Notes: a model not told the origin generated them from the sequence alone. DNA of 64,000 nucleotides from Diabrotica undecimpunctata (GCF_040954645.1 NC_092806.1:80448641-80512640); one strand, 5' to 3'; shown: positions 33,230 to 44,563, counted from the stretch's first letter. Translations and numbers: made by a program.

Positions 33230-33900
33230 TTTTCTGTCATTATATTTGTTAAATCCTATCTCATTCTCGTCACAGCGTCAAGGAGCAGTAAATGTGTGCA
33301 GTGAACGGATATGTCTAACAGTGAACGTTGGAGCTTTTTCGATCATCGCTTTTCATTAATCATATGTACAGTAGTTAACTAAAAGTGGACGTATGCAAAA
33401 AGATGTATGACGTAATCGTATGATATTCGCTAAATCCTGTCACGTTATATGCCACACACCTCTGTGCGTTAATTCGTTTTATTGCTGCCAGTTTACGGTG
33501 TTATCACATGCCGCCATGTTTAATTTCCCTCCACCATCGTATTATCTCCGTTAAATCCTTAAATCATTTTAGGCTCCATATGTCATTATGTCATTAGAGG
33601 CACTATACGTCACGATTGGACTAATAGGACCGAAGATACGTGACTACGGCCTTTTTGACATCTTGCTGTATTTAATTTTTTTATTTCATTGTTTTCAATT
33701 GGTTAAATCCTATCATTTGAGATACTGTACGTTACGATTGGACTTATAGAAACGAAGATATATAACTAAGGCCTTTTTGAAATGCTGCTATATTTGATTT
33801 TTTGTCTTATTGTATTTTATTGGTTAAATCCTATCATTTGAGGGGCTGTACGTCGCGACTGGACCAATTGGAGCGAAGATACAATAGGTAGTTGCTATAT
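33230..33900. repeat. Inverted copy of the ~121-bp tandem array
   Basis: Degenerate units in the orientation opposite to 2640-4012. GGTTAAATCCTATCATTTGA occurs at about 33710 and 33831 (121 bp apart). Each is followed by a ACGTCACGATTGGACTAATA-like string and CGAAGATAC. Weaker units lead back to about 33230. Confidence 0.75.
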
Positions 33901-33940
33901 ATTATAACCCGTTACTTTTAACCAAACACGATTTGTGATG

Positions 33941-33941
<1 letters not shown>

Positions 33942-34014
<73 letters not shown>
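33942..34014. repeat. (TA)n microsatellite left of element B
   Basis: About 73 bp of pure TA. Element B starts within 15 bp of its right end. Confidence 0.95.
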
Positions 34015-34016
<2 letters not shown>

Positions 34017-34027
34017 ATATGATTAGG

Positions 34028-35434
34028 GTTTATAGAAAATAATTTATAAGTTATATACTAGAGAATTTTATAAAAATATATTTATGTGAGGGCATTTTAA
34101 GAAATTAGCATATAATAATTGTAAAAAGTTGCATTTTAGTAGTTATGATTTTGTAGATATATTTAAGTGAGCCATGTGACTAGGCAACACACTATACCCT
34201 CCATTCCAAGTGTCATTTTAAGAATTTTACGAATATAAGTGGGGTTATAGTTGTTTAAAATGTGTAGTTTATTAAATTAGAATGTTAAGTTACTAATTTA
34301 ATTATATATTCTGATCTGAAAAGCCTAAATGTAAACAAAATTATCAATAAAAAATGAACGAATTCTCCAGAATGCAGAATTTGACCATTGTTTACGGTCG
34401 AACATTCTCGAAATAATGATTATGGCGGTGGATCGAACAGATATTTTTTTCGAGAACATCTATATAGAAGTAATAGAATAAATTGGAACATGATCTCTTA
34501 CCAGATGATTCTAGAATATCCAAAAAGATATAAATACCCGTGATTTGGATTCAAGATGGCAGTTTTTAGTCAGAAGTCAGGCCAGTTTATTATGAAAGTT
34601 AGTAGACACATTTAGTTAGTGAAGTAAATTGTTCAGAATTTTCAAGAAGTCAGTCAGAAAAGTTTAGTAAGAAATATGAAAGTTAGTTGGAGTCAGTGAA
34701 TCAGTTACAAATAGTCAAATTGTTTAATATAGTGAGTTAAATGAAGATTAAAAATTATGCTTATATTTAATGCACATTTATAATTATACACAAATAATTA
34801 TTGAAGATTATAAAAGTATATTAGAAGAATATTGGATGGACATTGGAAGGAATTAAAATTATATTATGATTGGAGATTAGTATAAATCAACTTATAATAA
34901 TTGGATATTGGTATATTGAAAAGAAGAATAAATATAAATGGTGTTTGCTGGTTTGCTTGGTGGTGTATAAATGCTGGTGAAGAAAACTATATCTTAAATT
35001 GGTAGAAGCTGATAATTGGAAAAAGTAATTTCACAAAAACAAGGATAACCGAAGTACGAAGACATTCAGTGATGATTAGAATCTATATAGTGGAAAACAG
35101 TTCATTTAGGCATTCAGTGAAAGAAAGGTACAAAATTTTGTTAATATAATTTAGCTAGTGTCATAACAATTTCAATTTTGAAGATAGTTTGTTTAAATTT
35201 TACATTGTCTATAGAATTTAATTAGTTTTATAAGAATATCAATTTAAAGATAGTTTATTTTAAATTTACATTGGCTAGGTTAGATATATATGTGTGTTTC
35301 ATAATAGTTATAATAAAGATAATTTAAAAAAGTACTTACAAGCTAATTCTTTGAGAACCGCGATAAAAACCCTATATATTATATTATTAAAAATACTCAT
35401 TGCTCATCATTCAAACAAACAATACATCATAACA
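34028..35434 (+). repeat. 5' LTR of element B
   Basis: About 1.4 kb, matching 29003-30258 and extending past it to CATCATAACA at 35434. A TATA box is at 34529-34536. Confidence 0.78.
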
Positions 35435-35437
35435 ATT

Positions 35438-35455
35438 TGGCGCCCAACGTGGGGC
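35438..35455 (+). promoter_or_regulatory. Primer binding site of element B, tRNA-Lys(CUU)
   Basis: Same 18 bases as at 23494-23511, three bases inside the LTR end. Confidence 0.85.
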
Positions 35456-35577
35456 TCTCTATTTAAAAGAATTAGTTTGGGAAGATAAGTGCTCTCATAT
35501 AATTAAATTAATTATCAGTAGAAAGAAAAAAGTATAGATTTTAATTTTAATTATATTTGAACAAGTAAAGTCTCAAA

Positions 35578-36860
35578 ATGTCTCAAGGAAAGAAAGGTAC
35601 AAGAAGCAAAAAGAATGAAGAAGATGTGGAAGTAGAAATACAACCTATACAAGAGGAGAGTTTAGTTCAAGTTCCACAAGATACTGCAGAAATGAATCCA
35701 GAAAGAGAGGAAAATGTCAATATGGCAGCTTTGATGTCATTAATGATGCAGATGAACAAGACAATGGAAGAGAATTCAAAAGAAATCAAAGAAGACATGA
35801 AAAAAATGGAACAGAAAATGGAAGAGAATACGAAAAAAATGGAAGAGAATACGAAAAAAATGGAAGAGAATTCAAAAGAAATCAAAGAAGACATAAAAAA
35901 ATTGGAAGAGAATTCAAAAGAAGTCAAAGAAGACATGAAAAAAATGGAACAGAAATTGGAAGAGAATTATAGAAAATTAGAAAAGAAAATAGAAGATAAT
36001 AATAATAAAATTGTAAAACAAATGGATAAAAAACTTGAAGCTGCAGAGAAAAAAGTAGCAAATGAAATAAAAAGTATACGGAATGACTACAAGAAAAGGA
36101 TAGACAATGAGAGGACAGAAGTAAAGAGGATTATTCAAGATAATAAGATAGATATAGAACAAAAAATAGAGTTGCAAAAATGTAACTTAGAAGTAAAAAT
36201 TAACGAAGACAGGAGAAACACAGAAGAAAAATTAGACGATATACAACAAAATATCCAAATAAATTGTAATCAAATAAGAAATGTGGAACAGAGAATAGAT
36301 GATATTTCACAAATGAGAGACATAGGGAGACCTTACTTAAATTTAACAAATGAGACTGGGATTAAATTCTCTGGTAATATAAAAAATTTGCATCCTAGAG
36401 TATACATAAATAGTTTAAAACATAAATTAAGATTTGTGAATAATATTAATGATATTAAAGATTATATTAGAATGACATTAAATGACAATGCAGCAACTTG
36501 GTTTGCTAGTATTGAGAATGATTTAGATAATTTTCAAACATTTGAAAATAAATTTTTAAATTATTATTGGGGTGAATTAGAGCAAGCCAAGTTTAGAGAA
36601 ATTCTATATTTTGGAAAGTATAATCAAAATTTAAAATCAAATATGGTAGATTATGCATTGAAATTGATAACAGTTGCAAAATATTTAGAACCACCACTTA
36701 GAGAGGATGAAACAGTCTTAAATGTATCTAGACATTTTGATGCTGATGTTGTGCAAACCGTAACTGTACAAAATATTCAAACAATAGATAGTTTTATTAA
36801 TTTTATTCAAAGAATACAAAGAGGCAATATGACAAGTAATAATAACAACAAAAAACACAT
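35578..36860 (+). CDS. Gag of element B, truncated
   Basis: An open frame from ATG 35578 (MSQGKKGTRSKKNEEDVEVE). It has the same layout as element A Gag: coiled-coil repeats, then the core with LHPRVYINSLKHKL. The coiled coil carries extra repeat units relative to A (additional KKMEEN and KEIKEDIKKLEEN blocks), while a QIEKQMDK segment is shortened. It ends just after the start of the Asn stretch, and the apparent Tyr-Ile tail beyond is TA microsatellite. No stop lies inside the gag portion. Confidence 0.8.
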
Positions 36861-36863
36861 CAT

Positions 36864-36867
<4 letters not shown>

Positions 36868-36921
<54 letters not shown>
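36868..36921. repeat. (TA)n microsatellite right of element B
   Basis: About 54 bp of TA directly after the LTR-end-like bases. Confidence 0.92.
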
Positions 36922-36924
<3 letters not shown>

Positions 36925-37069
36925 CATTACATAACGTAATAAATTCAAAAGGACTTTTTTTAAAATGGTTTGTATTAGCAGAAGTGATAATAATTTAAAC
37001 AAAAATCAGAAATTCAAAATCTAAGCAAAATTTATAATTATATTATTTCTCTGTAGTTTATTCATTAAA

Positions 37070-37186
37070 GATTGTAAACACAATTGCAAGCTTGACATAA
37101 AGAATAGCTTACCCATAGCCCTTTTATTGACTCCAACCCATAAAAAACATATTTATATATTTTTTCCAAACGAGTCACAAGTACTC
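37070..37186 (-). repeat. Dispersed repeat B, inverted copy
   Basis: CCCTTTTATTGACTCCAACC, then CGAGTCACAAGTACTC, is the reverse complement of the 22636-22720 segment. It ends at a TA array, as the other copy does. Confidence 0.65.

Positions 37187-37247
<61 letters not shown>
37187..37247. repeat. (TA)n microsatellite
   Basis: About 60 bp of TA between repeat B and the first MITE copy. Confidence 0.95.
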
Positions 37248-37250
<3 letters not shown>

Positions 37251-37623
37251 GGTGGTTCTTAAGTAATTGTACAAAAAGAAACCATAGATTTTACACTTTA
37301 AAATATTGCGATTTAAGTCAAATTGCTTTAATAAAATTTTGATATTAAGAAAGATACAGGGTGTTAAAGTAGAAATTAAAAATTTTAATTTTCACCGTAA
37401 CTTTCATGTTTGTGAACATTTATGTATAAAAATTCATAACTGGGTACTATTGATCATTAGAAATTATAATCTGATGCATACTTTAATGCAGCTGATAGAG
37501 GGCGCCACATATGCCACATACGTGGCATACATTTGCACTTAACTTTTTTGCTTTTTAAGTTACCGGTGTTTGTGATAAAAAATATTAAAGGTACGTTATT
37601 TTACCAAAAAAAAGACCACCCTG
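37248..37623 (+). mobile_element. MITE copy 1 (376 bp)
   Basis: It begins CAGGGTGGT, ends ACCACCCTG, and is flanked by TA on both sides, as expected for a TA-targeting DNA transposon derivative. It is about 98-99% identical to 40966-41341 in the same orientation. A 78-codon frame is open in both copies, but sequence identity alone explains that. I would not call it a gene. Confidence 0.78.
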
Positions 37624-37959
37624 TACATTAAACATTAAAAGAGATAGAGATACAAAGAAATCTTGGAAGATAGCAGCAGATGAAAAGACTAATGGGAAAA
37701 GGACAAAAATTGGATATGGTTTCATAATTATAGAAGGCATTAAGTGGAAATGGAATCAAAAAACAAGCCGGATAAAAAAAATAACATACAATACAGAACC
37801 AACTGGTTCAAAAAACTAGCTGAAGAAAACACAATGACGGACCGAGAAACAAAACAGGCACAGAACAGGGACATGAGCAGATCTTAAAGATAATAACACA
37901 AACGGAAGTAAAAACAAATTGAAGTACAACTTAAACACAGAAAAGAACAAAACAATTTG

Positions 37960-38717
37960 GAAAATGGCATCATGGAATGTGAGAGGTATAAATGGGAAGG
38001 AAATAGAACTGGGGGAAGAAATTAGAGATAAGAACATTGAAATAGTAGCTATAACAGAGACAAAGAAAAAAGGAAAAGGATCAATAATATTAGAAAACGG
38101 AATGTTACTAATATACAGTGGAGTGGAAGAAACGAAGACAGCTCAGGCAGGAGTAGCGTGCATGATAAAGAAGGAGAGTATCAACAAAATAAAAAATTGG
38201 ATATATTACAACGAACGTATACTAAGAGTAGACATAGATGGATACAGAGGAAACCAATACAAACCTAATCATATGTTATGGACCAGATGAAGACGCAACA
38301 AAAAACGAAAAGAATGAATTCTGGGACAAATTACAAGAAGTGATAAATGATTGTACAGAGAAAATTGTGATCACAGGAGACATGAACAGCAGAGTGGGGA
38401 AAGAAACAGAAAAATGGAACAATGTCATTGGACCTTATGGGGAGGACAAACTAAACAAAAATGGAAAATTACTACTCGAATTCTGTCTAGACAATAACCT
38501 GGTGATTATGAACACACACTTCCAACATAAAAGGATACACAAGATCACAAGAGAAGTCAAATCAAGAGACGAACAATCTATAGACTGTACTATAGTGCAA
38601 AAAACAGAGAAGAACTGGATAAGAGACGTAAGGGTAACAAGGAGTTATGAAATTGGTAGTGACCACTACCTACTAGAAACCACATTCAAAAGCAAAAGAA
38701 AAGAAATGAGAACATAA
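37960..38717 (+). pseudogene. LINE endonuclease with a frameshift
   Basis: Apurinic-type endonuclease starting MASWNVRGINGKEIELGEE. VAITETKKKGKGS holds the metal-binding Glu, and the frame changes near 38240-38290. The second half has KIVITGDMNSRVGKET and the terminal SYEIGSDHYLLETTF with the catalytic SDH motif. All key residues are visible, and the frameshift is the only defect found. Confidence 0.78.
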
Positions 38718-38843
38718 ACAGAAAACACAAAGAAATAATAAAAATTTATAAACTAAGGGAAGAAGCAACGAGAAAAGATACTCAGAAGGACTAGAGAAAG
38801 AGATGGACAATGAACATGAAATAACAGAAACAATAGAAGAAGA

Positions 38844-40862
38844 ATGGGAAAATTTAAAAATGCGATGATAAAAACAGCTAAATCAATATGTGGAACCACA
38901 AGAAATAACAACAAAGGGAAACGGACATCTTGGTGGAACGATGAAGTGAAAAGAGAAATAAAAGAAAAGAAGAAATTATGGAAAGAATACATCCAAGACA
39001 AAACACAACAAAAATATGAAAATTATAAGACACAAAGAACAAAAGTTAAAGAGATAGTTAAGAAAGAGAAAAAGAAAAGTTGGGAAAAATTCGGGGAAAA
39101 AATGGAAGAAAACAGCACAGAAAACGTAAAATTATTTTACAGAACACTGAAAAACCTGAGAAGCAACAAAGAAACGAAACTGAAACAAATAATGAACAAG
39201 GAAGGAACAATAATAAACGACGATAAGACAATAATGGAAAGATGGAGGGAACATTTTCAGCTGATACTGAATGGAAATCAAGCGATTACAATGGAGAAGG
39301 AAAGCCACAACAGGAGAGTATCCATGAGAAACACGGAAAATCCAGAATCTATAGAAAAAGAAGAACTGGAAGAAGCAATAAGAAAGATAAAGATTGGAAA
39401 AACACCAGGAAGCGATGAAGTAGCACCAGAACTGATGAAGTATATAGGAGTAAAAGCAAAAGAAAAATTGTTATACATATATAACCTAATATGGAAGAGA
39501 AAAGTAATACCCAGAGAATGGACAAATGCAGTAATTATACCTATATACAAGAAAGGAAACACAAGAGACTGTAGGAACTATAGAGGTATATCACTACTTT
39601 GTGTAGCAGCAAAAGTATACGAAACCATAATAGAAAGGAAAATTAGAAAAGAAATAGAACATAAATTAGAGGATGTACAAAGTGGATTCAGGAAAGGATA
39701 CAACACACAAGACCATATATTCACCATGCAACAAGTAATAGAAAAAGCCTTAAAGAAAAATAAAGAAATACATCTGAGCTTTATAGACATGGAGAAAGCA
39801 TTCGACTCAGTCAAAAGAAAAGATATATGGGAAAGCCTAAAGAAGAAACAAGTAAGTGAAGAACTGATAGAAGCAACAAAGAGTATATACATGAAAACAA
39901 CAAATACAGTAAGAATGTTAAATATACAGTCAGAACCATTTGAAACAACCCAAGGAGTTAGACAAGGGGGAAGTCTCAGCCCAGTACTATTCATAAATGT
40001 AATAGATGAGATAGTGAAAGAATGTAAGAAAACATTCAAGAAATACTGCATCGGTTGGAACAGAATGCAAATGATAAATGCTGAGATGTGTATATTTGCA
40101 GACGACATAGTATTAATTGCGGAAACTGCAGAAAAACTGAAATACAACTTAGAGAAATGGAACCTAGAATCAAGCAAATACAGCTTAAACGTAAACAAAG
40201 AGAAGACTCAAATAATGAAAATATCAAGGAAACAAGGGACGGAAGATCAAATAGAAGTAATGATAGACCAACAAAAAATAATACAGACAAATTCATACAA
40301 ATACTTAGGAACAGTAATCAACAACAAAGGAGACATCGAGGATGATCTTAACAACAGAATGGAAAACACAGGAAAACTATTCCAAGCACTAAATAGAGGA
40401 TTCCTTAATAACAAAGAAATATCAACAAAGACCAAGATGACAATATACAAAACAATATATAGACCTACAGTGACATATGGAGCAGAAAATTGGATATTAA
40501 ACAAAAGACAGAGCAGAATTCAGGCAGCAGAGATGAAATACCTCAGAAGAACGATAGGAGTTAAAAGAACTGATAGAATCAGAAATGAAGAAATAAGAGA
40601 AAGACTCAAAATCAAACCGATACTCGAGTCAATCAAAGAGAAAAAATTGGCATGGTTCGGACATCTAACCCGGATGGACAATAATAGACAAGTAAAAAGA
40701 GTGTGGGACGCCAAACCAATAGGGAAGAACAGAAGAGGAAGACCCATTAAAGAATGGAACAGTGACATCTCGCAGATACTGCAGAGTAAGGGTAAGACTT
40801 GGCAGGAAGCAACACAGATGGCATCCAATAGGAAGGAATGGAGAAAGTTCGTTAAGAGCTAG
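38844..40862 (+). CDS. LINE reverse transcriptase, intact 672-codon frame
   Basis: An uninterrupted RT frame. The N-terminal linker is strongly basic (KREIKEKKKLWKEYIQDKTQ). Then come TPGSDEVAPELMK, VIIPIYKKGNTRDCRNYRGI, SGFRKGYNTQDHIF, LSFIDMEKAFDSVKR, GVRQGGSLSPVLF, the catalytic FADD at 40095-40106 and YKYLGTVINNKGD. The thumb reads YRPTVTYGAENWIL and the C-terminus reads LAWFGHLTRMDNN and GRPIKEWNSD. This places it in the RTE-like group of insect LINEs. The true protein probably starts upstream, fused to the endonuclease. Confidence 0.88.
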   Translation: MGKFKNAMIKTAKSICGTTRNNNKGKRTSWWNDEVKREIKEKKKLWKEYIQDKTQQKYENYKTQRTKVKEIVKKEKKKSWEKFGEKMEENSTENVKLFYRTLKNLRSNKETKLKQIMNKEGTIINDDKTIMERWREHFQLILNGNQAITMEKESHNRRVSMRNTENPESIEKEELEEAIRKIKIGKTPGSDEVAPELMKYIGVKAKEKLLYIYNLIWKRKVIPREWTNAVIIPIYKKGNTRDCRNYRGISLLCVAAKVYETIIERKIRKEIEHKLEDVQSGFRKGYNTQDHIFTMQQVIEKALKKNKEIHLSFIDMEKAFDSVKRKDIWESLKKKQVSEELIEATKSIYMKTTNTVRMLNIQSEPFETTQGVRQGGSLSPVLFINVIDEIVKECKKTFKKYCIGWNRMQMINAEMCIFADDIVLIAETAEKLKYNLEKWNLESSKYSLNVNKEKTQIMKISRKQGTEDQIEVMIDQQKIIQTNSYKYLGTVINNKGDIEDDLNNRMENTGKLFQALNRGFLNNKEISTKTKMTIYKTIYRPTVTYGAENWILNKRQSRIQAAEMKYLRRTIGVKRTDRIRNEEIRERLKIKPILESIKEKKLAWFGHLTRMDNNRQVKRVWDAKPIGKNRRGRPIKEWNSDISQILQSKGKTWQEATQMASNRKEWRKFVKS

Positions 40863-40965
40863 GACACCTCAGAAGACTGTCAAATATTGTAATCTAATGA
40901 ATTGTATTGTAAACGGCCCAACACCGAAAGGTACAAATGGGTCTACTGATTAAGTAAAGTATATA

Positions 40966-41341
40966 CAGGGTGGTTCTTAAGTAATTGTACAAAAAGAAAC
41001 CATAGATTTTACACTTTAAAATATTGCGATTTAAGTCAAATTGCTTTAATAAAATGTTGATATTAAGAAAGATACAGGGTGTTAAAGTGGAAATTAAAAA
41101 TTTTAATTTTCACCATAACTTTCATGTTTGTGAACATTTATGTATAAAAATTCATAACTGGGTACTATTGATCATTAGAAATTATAATCTGATGCATACT
41201 TTAATGCAGCTGATAGAGGGCGCCACATATGCCACTTACGTGGCATACATTTGCACTTAACTTTTTTGCTTTTTAAGTTACCGGTGTTTGTGATAAAAAA
41301 TATTAAAGGTACGTTATTTTACCAAAAAAAATACCACCCTG
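40966..41341 (+). mobile_element. MITE copy 2 (376 bp)
   Basis: Same length, termini and TA flanks as 37248-37623. About five substitutions are seen (for example AAAATTTTGAT versus AAAATGTTGAT, GCCACATACG versus GCCACTTACG). Confidence 0.78.
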
Positions 41342-41439
41342 TATATTAAAGATACAAGATATCGGCATAGCTCGCAACAAAGAAAAAAAAATATAATAAA
41401 ACATGTATAAGATGGAAGGCAACCGTATATACGTATTTC

Positions 41440-41770
41440 TGACTATTGTTTGTCTTCAGTACAGTGCAGCCAAGTTAGAAAAGGAGCATATTAACTTGGG
41501 AAAGAATCACGGCAGGAGAGAATCATTGCTCCTTGCAGTACTTGGGACATATAATGAGAAATAAAGGCAGATACGAGCTACTTCAATGCATTTTGCAAGG
41601 TAAAATTGAAGGAAAAAGGGCCCCAGGACGAAGAAGAATATTCTGGCTTGTTAATTGAGAGCATGGTATAGAAAGACCTCAACACAGCTATTTCGTATAG
41701 CAACCAACAAAGTCATCATAGCCAGGATGACCGACAACGTTCGGAACGGACAGGCACCCTAAGAAGAATA
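41440..41770 (+). pseudogene. LINE 3'-terminal coding fragment
   Basis: Broken frames give HIMRNKGRYELLQCILQGKI, then EGKRAPGRRRIFWLVN and, in another frame, STQLFRIATNKVIIARMTDN. This is the C-terminal tail shared with the fragments at 3240-3430 and 59130-59360. Confidence 0.6.
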
Positions 41771-41894
41771 ATAAGTGGCTTCAAAGTATTCTTTAAGCAG
41801 TTGCCTTTGAGGAAAGGATGGACAATAGGAAAATAAATTAAACCAAATAATTTTTGGATACTAAACTATTAAATAGTTTATTAAAATAGAATAA

Positions 41895-42575
41895 AAAAAA
41901 TATACAGTCCATGTAATTTAAATCCCGTTGCACGTCATTATCATTGACAGAGATCGAAGTTGACATAGTTGTCAAAGTATAAAAAATCCTGAATCCATTT
42001 TAAATCAAATAGGTCACAATTATTGCAATATTGTATAAGTGGATTATACAATAAAACAAATTAATGTTTAATGTCAATAAATAGAAACAAAACAAAAGTT
42101 AAAAAATAATCTTGTTAAAAACAATTTGATCAGCTTGAATGCGTCGTATAAAGATGTAAAATGGAATACTTAAACAAAAACAACACTTTTTTCATTATTT
42201 ATTAACATTAGTCAACACAGCAACTGTCAAATAAGTGTTACCAATTTATGCCAAAATATCACCTTCGTTCGATTACAGTTACAGTGTGTTCCGAACAAAT
42301 GTTCTTCATAAAAACGCTTTATAATGCATTTATACAAATTAAATGAAACATATTATTGTGTATTTCTTTAAGTTAACATTAATAGAAATATTTAAATATT
42401 ATTTCTACGCGTATATAATAAAATATGTATAGTGGCTGTAATGCCAGTGTACTAGGCAAAGTGATTCTAAAAAAGAACACACCTACCGCCTAAATATTTT
42501 GTGTTGGTATCATGTAATCTCACGGACTATGACGCGGATGACGTGCAACGGTTTGTAAATTAGATGAAGTATATT
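41895..42575. mobile_element. Candidate non-autonomous element with terminal inverted repeats
   Basis: The left end has CATGTAATTTAAATCCCGTT followed by GCACGTCAT. The reverse complement of the right end gives CATCTAATTTACAAACCGTT followed by GCACGTCAT. That is about 29 bp of inverted similarity, identical over the inner CCGTTGCACGTCAT. No coding capacity between. Target duplication and family are unresolved. Confidence 0.45.
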
Positions 42576-44440
42576 ACAGTCAATTTTACAATTAATCAAA
42601 ATCATATATCATATTTTGCGCTAATCCTCATAATTAAAATTACAAATTCATTAAAATTCCTATACACATTTTCAATAATTGTTTGGACTTGTATTCAAAT
42701 AATCTCTTCTCTGTGTTTTCTTTTTTAAATTAAATCATGACAAAGAATTTTCTTTTAAGAAATATTACTTCTTTTACTTTTTTTTTATATCTGAATTAAG
42801 ATTATATTTATTGTGAAATGAAATCACTGAATAAAATATTGAAAAAACCAAATTAATTATGATCTAGTTATGATCGTGGTTGAAAGTCTTTGTTGATTAT
42901 ATGGCAAACCAACCTTTTATTTCCAAGAATTATCTACTGGCTCCTTTTCTTCTTATGACTGTGATCTGCCCATCTTTTGCTCGTACTCTCAGTTGCTCTA
43001 CACACGCCTGCTATCTCCTCTGCTTTTCAACGTCTCTAGCATACACTATCGCCACAACAGTCTCTCCAAAAGCTCCTGGACCAAACTCCTATCTCACAGG
43101 AACCCAATTTCTTTTTAGTCGAAATAATTTTCACTTAGTCGACTAGTGCCAAATATACTATACACCTATTTGATTATTATAGGATGTACTTTCGTTGTCC
43201 ACTGCTACCAATCCTTGGGGCTCGTTCCACAGACATAAAACACCTTTCACAATTATTATTTGAAAAGAACTCTGCTAACTTTCACTGTAGGATATGGAAC
43301 AAAAACAACTTACTTCTTCCGACGTTCAAATCACAGTAATCTTCAAAACCCGTTTTCCCGTGCGAAACCTGACTTTCCACACACATCCTACATACCACGC
43401 CATTCCTTTCGACCAATCAAATTCTGTGACTTGTCAAACACAAGCTCAATGCTATTATGATATTACATAACCTTGGTATTTCTAAATTTTACATAAATAA
43501 GATCTTTTCTTTGTTTCCAAGTTTCTATATACAATAAAGCTAATACTACTTCGGTTATTGTATACTTATCCCTGACCACAAAACTTTCTAATTCTTTATC
43601 CAATTTCCTTGTAAACAAAAGACTTAAACGGTATATTCTAAAATTGCTATCTTTGGGCTATTAACATTAATCGTTTATGAGAATTCCTCTACTGTTTTCA
43701 TATATTAACGTATAAATATCTATTCTTCTATCTGTCTACTTCATACTAAATTAGAAAAACCATTACTCATTTAAATATTTGAATCTTACAAATCTAATAT
43801 TCCTATTTATAGGGTGAAACGACTTTACCGACCGGTGAATTTAATTTTTTATTAGATTTTAATAAATTTAAACCATAACAATATATATCCCTTCAATCAG
43901 TGGCGTATCCACATAGACATATTTAGTATTGTAACAAAAATTGTATAGGTGGGCTTCTATGGTAAGCACCAATTTAACAAGAAAGGTAGTTGGCAGACGT
44001 AGTGGCCAATACCAAAAATGGAAGAGATGTACTCACAATACAATATTGTGAGCCTTAATGCAGCTTGGCTAGCATGCTATGCCAGAGGATGGCCAATTAA
44101 ACTCGGGAAGGATTCGGCCAATTTGCATGCCTCTAAAAGACAGTTACTGGAAATAAATATGACCAACTGATACAATTAAGGATAAGTGGACAAGAAAAGA
44201 GTACTGAAATAAAGAAAGAACTAAAAAGAAAATTGTGGGCGCCAGGAAAGTATCAAGGTATGAAAAATTTATGAAAATAAGAGGAAAAAAATGATACTAA
44301 TAAAACAGATATTATGTACAACTCAATTTAATCCCTACTTTGTTATAGAAAATATACAATTAACAATAAATTTAACCCATATTACCCTTGACCTATTATG
44401 TACAGTTTATAGAATACTTGACTAAGAAAAGAAAACAATG
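42576..44440. other. Unassigned stretch with small open frames
   Basis: Mostly AT-rich. A more C-rich part at about 42880-43460 has frames of 88 and 66 codons (+ strand) that match nothing I know and lack conserved-looking motifs. The first begins with hydrophobic residues that could mimic a membrane segment. I would not annotate either as a gene. Confidence 0.35.
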
Positions 44441-44444
44441 ACCC

Positions 44445-44563
44445 TGTTTATTGACGTTTCAATTTCCACTTTGGAAATCGTTCTCAAAATACAAACATTA
44501 GTAAATTTACTGTTTGTATTTTGAGAACAATTTTCAAAGTGGAAATTGGAACGTCAGTAAACA
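44445..44563. repeat. Long hairpin (53-bp arms)
   Basis: The left arm starts TGTTTATTGACGTTTCAATT. The right arm is its reverse complement with about five mismatches. A 13-base AT loop lies around 44504. The whole resembles a small fold-back MITE. Confidence 0.85.

Larger units (their letters stand above)
34028..36867 (+). mobile_element. Element B: internally deleted relative of element A
   Basis: It consists of a full 5' LTR, primer site, leader and most of gag. At about 36855 the sequence then jumps into ACACATCATAACAAT, which matches the last bases of the LTR (ACATCATAACAAT at 35424-35436). All of protease-pol and nearly all of the 3' LTR are missing. TA arrays flank it on both sides (33942-34014 and 36868-36921), so it appears to sit inside a TA microsatellite. 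The left end is set by comparison with element A and is uncertain by about 15 bp. Confidence 0.72.
37626..40963 (+). mobile_element. RTE-like LINE, near full length
   Basis: Endonuclease and RT in order, with a 3' end around TAAGTAAAGTATATA and no long poly-A. The coding sequence is A-rich. A frameshift splits the endonuclease, and at least one break lies between it and the RT. The RT itself is a long uninterrupted frame. The element lies exactly between two direct MITE copies. Confidence 0.78.

Noticed and set aside
37306..37542. 78-codon frame conserved in both MITE copies
   Set aside because: The two copies are about 98-99% identical DNA, so conservation is uninformative. No known domain, and MITEs are non-coding.
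42880..43146. Possible small membrane protein with a hydrophobic N-terminus
   Set aside because: No homology recognised, no conserved pattern, and it lies among element remnants. A chance frame in C-rich DNA is likelier.
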